From CAWIVH01 sp963839475 (GTDB lineage Bacteria; Acidobacteriota; UBA6911), in contig CAWIVH010000013.1 in NCBI GenBank assembly GCA_963839475.1, positions 62,001 to 126,000 of the forward strand: DNA of 64,000 nucleotides, read 5' to 3'. Each line of letters opens with the position of its first letter. The first letter of the stretch is position 1. Under the pieces are notes generated by a model. That model did not search any database. It saw nothing but the letters and a program-made list of their open reading frames with translations, and had not been told where the DNA came from. The position numbers and the translations under genes were made by a program. Of this stretch, positions 59,201 to 64,000 are shown in pieces.

Positions 59201-59416
59201 CTCGTCCACTTCGCCGCCCAGGAAGGATCGAGTACCATAGGTTACGCTGAGGGGCAATCCGTCATTTTCGCGTTCCTGTCCCATCATAAAGTTGCCGGCC
59301 CGAACTGGTACCAGCCTCATGCCGAGCGAATTCAGGCGTTCCGGTTCCGAAACCTGTAAGGTTGCGGCGGAAAGCAGCGCACACCCCGAAAAAAACAGAA
59401 AAAAGGATCTTTTCAT
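56288..59416 (-). CDS. Exported FGE-like domain plus two sialidase propellers
   Basis: A 1042-aa protein with signal peptide residues 1-18 (FFLFFSGCALLSAATL). FGE-like domain at about 28-285 (VRAGNFMMGQERE, MSATEVTNAQYEQFDPAHR, YRLPTEAEWEYACRAG, NAWGLFDMHGNVEEWCLDW, KVVRGGSHN, LIGFRVVQAA); catalytic cysteines missing. Propeller 1 at about 330-685 (STDNGATWSYPG, SKDDGRTWAFV, SFDGGKNWKYYP, SLDEGKTWPFKK) resembles that of 50289-52472. Propeller 2 at about 715-1040 is a BNR-2 type (CHASTIVESGEGLVAAWFGG, SKDNGRTWSDA, STDRGKNWSKM). It lies 16 nt after the MFS gene. Double-propeller architecture suggests two linked glycosidic cleavages or one catalytic plus one binding unit. Confidence 0.85.
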   Translation of the reverse strand: MKRSFFLFFSGCALLSAATLQVSEPERLNSLGMRLVPVRAGNFMMGQERENDGLPLSVTYGTRSFLGGEVDEQPVHRVNISAGFWMSATEVTNAQYEQFDPAHRKYRGMKGLSKEDDEAVVFVNWHEAARFCQWLGRKEGKPYRLPTEAEWEYACRAGTTSRFNTGDTLPEIFQKTQNEGDEPRVVSTLVGKTPPNAWGLFDMHGNVEEWCLDWYGPYVAGPQTDPAGRESGTWKVVRGGSHNTFVRYLRSANRMSNLPEDKHWLIGFRVVQAAMSKSRKLLAEEKHLNAMNVTQKRFDWGKNKKAGPYFEGPLKYVLSPEDPAKEMFLYHNHVPSVTGCNNGDLLAAWFSCARERGRENGIVASRFRSTAGRWDTASAFFSARDRNMHGTGLFNAGDGRLLHLNGLGTDGTWSKLALLMRVSTDNGATWSYPGIADPEHSSNIPHMGMSRLKDGSIIFPVDAPGGTGLYMSKDDGRTWAFVTQNGRMNTILGNHAPVIQLKDGSLYALGRGEPLNGKMPVSQSFDGGKNWKYYPSDFPPVGGGQRCILRRLNEGPLLYVGFTDTANFQKLELNRPRPRSMTKNGLILKDAAGQQRTVYGMFAAVSLDEGKTWPFKKLISDFGTGRKLNGEAWTQNFILDEIHAEPLGYLAATQTPDNTIHLLSSGLHYRFNLEWLQQPMPAASGKAMTFFAGRQYPDSNGFENQPGVAAAEFIYNQAPFPQCHASTIVESGEGLVAAWFGGTAERNPDVGIWVSRLTPDGWSRPVEVANGIESPDKRHPCWNPVLFQPSQGPLILFYKVGPSPETWWGVMKASKDNGRTWSDAILLPKGFLGPIKNKPIELQDETILCPTSTENEGWKVHFEKFWYKSGRWEKIGPINDGKEFGAIQPSLLTYFVDDPEKDRMQILCRSRQGVIAQAWSTDRGKNWSKMAATNLPNPNSGTDAVTLSHGMQLLVYNHTTSKTNPRSREFLNVAVSRDGLNWQAALVLENTQQAEFSYPAVIQTADDMVHITYTWKRRKVKHVVIDPARLVLKPITDGKWPN

Positions 59417-59432
59417 ATTGATTCGCCTTTGA

Positions 59433-60749
59433 TTACATGGCGAGGTGAGCTTCCTCTTTCACTTGTGTCTCCATTCGAGCCACATCGCGGTTGACAAAAA
59501 GGAAGATAGCCGCCAGCAAAAGTATCCCTGCAGCCACATACACAAGAGACGCCAGGGCGATAGCCAAGCCCAGGCTTTCCCGCTGAGCGATGATTCCGAT
59601 TACCAGGGGCGCGCTCCCCCCGCCGGCCAGCCACCCCACCGAATTCATAAACCCGGCGGCAGTGCCACGCGCCTCGGGGCGAATGACATCGAAAACCGAT
59701 GCAAAAATGTTGGCATCGTATAGGCCCTTGAACAATCCCCAAGCGGTCAGGGCTACCATCAGCCAGCCCACCGATTGGGTCATCCCGCACAATGCGACGA
59801 ATGGCGCACCGCCGAGCACTCCGATGGCCTGGATAATGATCCGGCCCCGCGGCGTTCGTTTTCGCAGGAGGTCAGCCAGCCAGCCGCCGAGGGGTGAACC
59901 CGCCATACTGGCCAATTGCACGAAGATCGTTGCGGTCAATCCGGCCATGGCAAGACTCATGCTGAATTTGCTGTAAAGGAATTTCGGCATCCAGGAGAGT
60001 AGAACTACGGCCACAAAATTGGCACACATGAACGCGCCCATCAGCACGAGCGCGGTCGGTGTGCCCCAAATCGCCTTCAGGAACTCCCGCAGGGGCAGGC
60101 GCCGGGCTGCCGCTGTATCTTCTCCCGCCCCGATGTCGGCAAAATCCGCAGCGCCGCGCTTCGGCTCGCGCAGAAGGCTATGAAGGACAAAACCCAGAAG
60201 GATACCCAAGCCGCCGAAGACGATGAACGACCAGCGCCAGCCATAGTATTGTCCGATGGCTCCCGCAAAGAAGCCGCCCGCTATCGTCCCGATATAGACA
60301 CTGGTGACGTGCAGACCCATGGCAGTGGAGCGCGTTGTTTTTCCGTGATAATCCCCGATCATCGACATGGAGGCTGGATAATAAAAAGTTTCACCCATTC
60401 CCTCCGCCGCACGGAATAAAAGCAGATGAGAGAAATTGCGCGACAACGCGGTCGCCATGCAGATCAGGCTCCAGATGTGAAGACCGGCGAGGATCGCTGT
60501 CTTTCTGCGTATGCGGTCGACGATCGCCCCAGCGAAAGGAGCGCCCAACCCATAAACCCAGGCAAAGGAAGATCCCAGAAGCCCCAGCTGCACCGGTGTC
60601 AAGCCCATTTCCTGTTCGAGAAGCGGGAAGACCGAAAAGATTGCCTGGCGGTCCGCGTAATTGAAGAAGCAGATGCCCCACAGCATCGCCACCAGATACC
60701 ATTTATACCGGGAATTGCTTGTTGATGAGTGCGTCGTCATGGTTTCCAT
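59433..60749 (-). CDS. MFS transporter, anion:cation symporter (hexuronate/sugar-acid) type
   Basis: A 438-aa inner-membrane protein with 12 predicted helices and a central cytosolic loop around residues 190-215. The N-terminal half has the MFS signature region (FAGAIVDRIRRKTAILAG) and opening YKWYLVAMLWGICFFNYADR, close to ExuT/GudP-like carriers. Substrate: probably a sugar acid or monosaccharide released by the downstream fucosidase, GH43-like and sialidase-like proteins. First gene of the five-gene operon. ATG 60749 or 60740 are both possible; neither has a strong ribosome binding site. Confidence 0.9.
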   Translation of the reverse strand: METMTTHSSTSNSRYKWYLVAMLWGICFFNYADRQAIFSVFPLLEQEMGLTPVQLGLLGSSFAWVYGLGAPFAGAIVDRIRRKTAILAGLHIWSLICMATALSRNFSHLLLFRAAEGMGETFYYPASMSMIGDYHGKTTRSTAMGLHVTSVYIGTIAGGFFAGAIGQYYGWRWSFIVFGGLGILLGFVLHSLLREPKRGAADFADIGAGEDTAAARRLPLREFLKAIWGTPTALVLMGAFMCANFVAVVLLSWMPKFLYSKFSMSLAMAGLTATIFVQLASMAGSPLGGWLADLLRKRTPRGRIIIQAIGVLGGAPFVALCGMTQSVGWLMVALTAWGLFKGLYDANIFASVFDVIRPEARGTAAGFMNSVGWLAGGGSAPLVIGIIAQRESLGLAIALASLVYVAAGILLLAAIFLFVNRDVARMETQVKEEAHLAM

Positions 60750-60967
60750 TGCGTAAAGGCGATCTCAGGCCGAAGCAAGGCTTTGTTACCATGGGCCTGC
60801 CGGCGTGGCTGAGTCCGCAAATGTGGTATAGGTGCTCTATTTCACAAGACTCCACAGGTCGAGTTCAGCCAAGGATGCAACACCCTCGAAGCAGAACGGA
60901 TCATGCCACTGTCCTTCGCCTGGCGATTCAGTTTATTACCCCATCCAAGAGTTCAGATTAACTATAA

Positions 60968-61141
60968 GGGGCGGCAGATAGTCTGTCGCCCCTGCCAGGG
61001 CTCAAATTCCCTCCAAACCCAACCGGGGGCTGCGTCCCGCTTCGTGGGCCTTACCGCCGGCTATTCGCTCTGACCCCTTCGGGGCCTCCCATGTTGGACG
61101 GCACCGGGATAAATCCCGGACCCCGATGCGATCTATCGCAT
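60968..61141. repeat. Chain of short palindromes (REP-like composite element)
   Basis: Four hairpins in about 175 bp: an 11-bp stem with TAG loop and one G-T pair (60968-60992); CCCC-TTC-GGGG (61074-61084); CCGGGAT-AA-ATCCCGG (61104-61119); ATGCGAT-CT-ATCGCAT (61126-61141). The style is that of dispersed palindromic elements in large soil-bacterial genomes. All but the first hairpin lie inside the 3' end of the GH-like gene, which they appear to extend. The first hairpin follows the stop at 61002 and may act as its terminator. No second copy is in the window. Confidence 0.55.
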
Positions 61142-63128
61142 AACTGAATTTCGCTGCAGAAACCAGCGAGTGCACGATTTGAGCAAGGGCCTCAAGTCGA
61201 TCTTTCTCATTTGCCAGTTTTCGGATCTCGCCGAACTGTTTTTCAAGCTGGTGCCGCATGTTCAAAGGTGTGTCGATCGTATCCAGGTTGGCGCCCCGAC
61301 TGATTTCCTTGGCACCGTACTTATGAACACTGAGCTGCATTCTAATACTCTGAAACAAAGCTTCTCCCAACTCGAAGACCCTTGCCCTCAAGTCAGCCGC
61401 GACCTTCTCCGTGTCCGCCTTAGCCAGGATCGCCTCTGCCTGGACGAGACTTTTCAGCGCGCCGAGTTGGTTGGCGTTCTTCAGAGTTTCTATGGCCTGC
61501 CGCTCCAAATCTGTCTCAAATGCAAGCCGGGCTTTGATATAGGCATCGTAATATGCCCGGTATAGTCCCTGTTGAAAACGCCAGTTTATCTTGTCCTGGG
61601 GCGTAGCCTCATTTTCCATTTCCCGGAAAAGATTCAGCGTTTTCGGCACGGTTTCATTCTTCAAGAGCGGTCCTTCCCAGTTTTTCTCCAAATTCGCCAG
61701 CCCCTCGGCAAACCGCTTTTCAAACCGCAGACCGATAAAATACCGGGCGTACTCGCGCAAGATCTCTTCAATTTTCATCTCCGGATTCCAGCCCAGGCAA
61801 CTCCAAATGACCTTGTTGAGATCATCGTTGCAGCCTTCGCTGTAGGTGATGAATCCGATCGAATATTGCTGCAGGTCCCGGAAGATTTTCGCGTAGGCAT
61901 AAGGCCTGGGGTTGATCGGCTCGCGGCCTTCTGTTCGCTGATAAGCTGCGTCCCAATCCGGCACTCTGTATTGGCACTTCATAGAGTGAGTAATGTCCGG
62001 ATAATTCCGGATCGGGTACCGCTCAGGGGTGCGCTTCCTCATCTCCGCAAGGGAAATCTCCACGGCAGGTCCGAACACGAGACCGTCGAGCCAAGTCGGC
62101 TGTTCGCGGCGCAGGATATCGAAAAAGGGCTCGAGCCAGTGGTCATCGTCGCCGAGGTTCTGCGGCGAGATCCAGATCTTGGCCTGCGGGTGATATTTGT
62201 TAAGGAGTCTCTTCTGTTTTTCAACGAACGGATAAAGAATTTTAGGATCCACATCGCCCGGATCTCCGCTGGGAACAAAGATGGCGTCGATCCGGGGCAG
62301 CCTGCGAAAGATCTCATCGCGCTCTCTCAGTGCCTCAGCCATGACTTTCGGATCGGTCTCGTCTTTATCGGCGAGGGGGTACCAGATCCAGACGTCGAGG
62401 CCATATTGGGCGGCAAGCCCTGACATCGCGATCATCATTTCCATGGGCGGTTTGGGAAAATGAGGACTGTCGAGATCGTCGTCGGTGCGCGGCGGGACCA
62501 GTTCCACCGCGTTCATCCCGAACACGGCCATGTCCCGAAGATATTGTTCCCACATGGCAATCGTCCAGCCGTCGTAGGAGTTCGTTTTGGCCCGGTAGCC
62601 CATCTGATGACCGCGCAACGGATACCGGGGCGCTGCCCCAACTTTCAGGTCTGCGGCAAGCTCGAGCCTGTCGCGGTCCATTTCAAGGGCTCGGAGCAGC
62701 CGGCCAGCTGCAAACAGGGCTCCCCTTGGATCGTATCCCGCCAAGCAGATGGTTGTTCCGGGCCGGCGGCTGTGATCGATCCAGAGCGTGTAGGCGTCCG
62801 CCTGCCCGGGCGCCATGAGCCCGGATGGTGGCGTAAAACCGCGCCGCGCGAGATCCTCCGATGTACCGAGCACGATGACGGGGCGGTTTCCGACCGGAAT
62901 TTTTCCGGAGATCGCCAGAGTGATGCGGGTCCGCTTTTCGATTTCATCGCGAAGCATTGCTGCAGCTTTGGCGGGAACCGTTCCCGGCGATACCCCGACG
63001 ATGACCGCGCGGGAGAGGTCGATCTTTTCGGCGCCGAGCACAGGCAGCAAGAAAATCACCAGGACTGCCAGGCAGTCTATGACTGCACGATCGAGGGCAA
63101 CTGTGGATCGCCGCAACTTCGATTTCAT
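61002..63128 (-). CDS. Exported glycosidase-like protein (GH20b/GH67-type N-terminal domain plus barrel)
   Basis: A 708-aa protein with a signal segment (CLAVLVIFLLPVLGAEK). Residues about 38-150 form the alpha/beta domain preceding GH20/GH67-type barrels (AAMLRDEIEKRTRITLAISG, RPVIVLGTSEDLARRG, AGYDPRGALFAAGRLLRALE). A barrel follows (GHQMGYRAKTNSYDGWTIAM, FGMNAVELVPPRTDDDLDSP, DVWIWYPLADKDETD, IDAIFVPSGDPGDVDP, GFITYSEGCNDDLNKVIWS), then helices. The last 40-45 residues (from about RIGVRDL onward) are encoded by a palindrome-rich tract and look foreign to the fold. Its ATG overlaps the preceding stop as ATGA (63128-63125). Related in architecture to 7540-10272. Confidence 0.75.
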   Translation of the reverse strand: MKSKLRRSTVALDRAVIDCLAVLVIFLLPVLGAEKIDLSRAVIVGVSPGTVPAKAAAMLRDEIEKRTRITLAISGKIPVGNRPVIVLGTSEDLARRGFTPPSGLMAPGQADAYTLWIDHSRRPGTTICLAGYDPRGALFAAGRLLRALEMDRDRLELAADLKVGAAPRYPLRGHQMGYRAKTNSYDGWTIAMWEQYLRDMAVFGMNAVELVPPRTDDDLDSPHFPKPPMEMMIAMSGLAAQYGLDVWIWYPLADKDETDPKVMAEALRERDEIFRRLPRIDAIFVPSGDPGDVDPKILYPFVEKQKRLLNKYHPQAKIWISPQNLGDDDHWLEPFFDILRREQPTWLDGLVFGPAVEISLAEMRKRTPERYPIRNYPDITHSMKCQYRVPDWDAAYQRTEGREPINPRPYAYAKIFRDLQQYSIGFITYSEGCNDDLNKVIWSCLGWNPEMKIEEILREYARYFIGLRFEKRFAEGLANLEKNWEGPLLKNETVPKTLNLFREMENEATPQDKINWRFQQGLYRAYYDAYIKARLAFETDLERQAIETLKNANQLGALKSLVQAEAILAKADTEKVAADLRARVFELGEALFQSIRMQLSVHKYGAKEISRGANLDTIDTPLNMRHQLEKQFGEIRKLANEKDRLEALAQIVHSLVSAAKFSYAIDRIGVRDLSRCRPTWEAPKGSERIAGGKAHEAGRSPRLGLEGI

Positions 63129-64000
63129 TTCACTCCCTTTGTTCTGAGATCGTCGAGATCGAACACAGAATTTGGAACGGCCTCGTCGGCCCCCTGCAGA
63201 TCCGGTTCTTTGACAAGGAAGTCGTTATTTCCGGTCGGGTAGCGGCTCATGTCATTCATGCGATATTTGCCCGTACGGAATTCGATGCGCTCCACGGTGG
63301 GCAACTTGTATAGGGACCGATAAGGATTCTCTTTATTCGAAAGCGCTTCCGCAAAAGCGGCAGCATTGAGCACCGGCTTACCGTTTAACTGCAGGTCATA
63401 TCGGGCGGCCTGCGTATCCACTGTGAGAGCGAACCGCAGCCACTGGCCGGAGGAATACATGCCGATTTCTTTCATGGCCGCGCCATCGCCCGCCCGGATC
63501 AGGCCGCCTGCGATATGCATGCGAACCGGCCGCTGGCCCATGTAGTTGAGCACTTCTATTTCGAGGTTGTCGGCACCCTTTTGCCGGGGGCGCACCCGGA
63601 AAGCAATCTGCGCCTTCGTAGTTTCCGGAAATACGCGGACCGCCTTGGCATAATCATAGGGATCACGGTCCTGGAGCCGAAGCACCTTGTTCCCATTATC
63701 CTCGACAATACTGATGGGCGTCCAAACGCCACCGTAAATGTTCCAGTCGGTAACCATGCCGCCGGCTTTTAGATTATCGAAGCTGTCGCTGACGTCCCGG
63801 TCTACTGTTCCGCGGACGGGCACGGGCACACGGGTCACCCAGATGTCTTCCTTGGTGGAGGAATAGGTCAGCCACAAGGCTCCATCCGGGGGAGTGCCGT
63901 TGCCGGGAACGATCCCACGCACGTATTGCCCGCCGCCGCCGTCCTTGTTGCCGCCGACGAAGCGGTAAGGCGGGACTTCGGTGTGGATATTAAGGAGATA
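63125..64000 (-). CDS. Sialidase-like propeller protein with C-terminal jelly-roll, 5' end outside window
   Basis: The visible 291 codons are the C-terminal part of a paralogue of 11803-13692. The reading frame is open to base 64000; GGQYVRGIVPGNGTPP and WLTYSSTKEDIWVTRVP match QYVRGIEEGTGKPP and WLSYSMNKEDIWVSSIP there. The C-terminal domain (DWNIYGGVWTPISIVEDNGN, YDYAKAVRVFPETTKAQIAF, VERIEFRTGKYRMNDMSRYP) is shared too. By comparison about 340 residues including the signal and propeller are missing. It is translationally coupled to the glycosidase-like gene by a 4-bp overlap. Confidence 0.85.
   Translation of the reverse strand, partial: YLLNIHTEVPPYRFVGGNKDGGGGQYVRGIVPGNGTPPDGALWLTYSSTKEDIWVTRVPVPVRGTVDRDVSDSFDNLKAGGMVTDWNIYGGVWTPISIVEDNGNKVLRLQDRDPYDYAKAVRVFPETTKAQIAFRVRPRQKGADNLEIEVLNYMGQRPVRMHIAGGLIRAGDGAAMKEIGMYSSGQWLRFALTVDTQAARYDLQLNGKPVLNAAAFAEALSNKENPYRSLYKLPTVERIEFRTGKYRMNDMSRYPTGNNDFLVKEPDLQGADEAVPNSVFDLDDLRTKGVK

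Overview
The window looks like chromosomal DNA of a heterotrophic bacterium of the Acidobacteriota type (Solibacter/Bryobacter-like). This is an inference from gene content: three Oar-like TonB-dependent receptors with an N-terminal carboxypeptidase-regulatory-like domain and no SusD partner, many Tat- and Sec-exported enzymes, many sialidase-type propeller proteins, GC-rich coding DNA, and AGGAGG-type ribosome binding sites. I see no rRNA, tRNA, CRISPR array or transposase. Almost every gene concerns capture, extracytoplasmic cleavage or catabolism of complex, probably deoxysugar- and uronate-containing, glycans.

Layout. 1-2414 (-): 5' part of receptor 1, divergent from a LamG plus propeller enzyme (2678-5143). 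5147-7365 (-): two uroporphyrinogen-decarboxylase-fold proteins. 7540-11687 (+): Tat-exported GH-like protein and Tat-exported class V aminotransferase homologue. 11803-19807 (-): sugar-acid operon (2-hydroxyacid dehydrogenase, two enolase-superfamily dehydratases, aldehyde dehydrogenase, sialidase-like protein) preceded by an IclR regulator. 20459-24270 (+): DapA-family aldolase and an FGE-like/PA14/sialidase/MORN protein. 24892-33393 (+): receptor 2, Tat propeller protein, parallel beta-helix protein, secreted HpcH/HpaI aldolase, Cys-type sulfatase. 33403-35856 (-): second LamG plus propeller enzyme. 36189-44431 (+): LamG protein of unknown activity, receptor 3, sialidase-like protein, Tat-exported DapA homologue. 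44532-45695 (-): XylR-type regulator, divergent from 45886-52472 (+): Zn-alcohol dehydrogenase, Fe-alcohol dehydrogenase, RbsD, SSS symporter, FGE-sialidase. 52518-53113 (-): VapBC. 53246-60749 (-): five-gene fucose/rhamnose glycan operon (MFS transporter, FGE-double sialidase, GH29 fucosidase, GH43-like protein, lipoprotein RhaM). 61002-64000 (-): GH-like protein coupled to a truncated sialidase-like gene.

How it may work together. Receptors 1-3 would import oligosaccharides. Secreted GH29, GH43-like, LamG, beta-helix, sulfatase and propeller proteins would trim them. SSS and MFS carriers would move monomers or sugar acids inward. RbsD and RhaM set anomers, and dehydrogenases, dehydratases and aldolases degrade the acids.

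Three things stand out. First, homologues of normally cytosolic metabolic enzymes (DapA-type and HpaI-type aldolases, a PLP enzyme, rhamnose mutarotase) carry export signals. Second, FGE-like domains without the catalytic cysteine pair are fused to sialidase propellers three times. Third, a near-identical 34-bp box lies exactly 109 nt before the start codons of two separate transporter/catabolic operons, one of them next to the XylR-type regulator gene. I could not run any database search; family names come from motif recognition.
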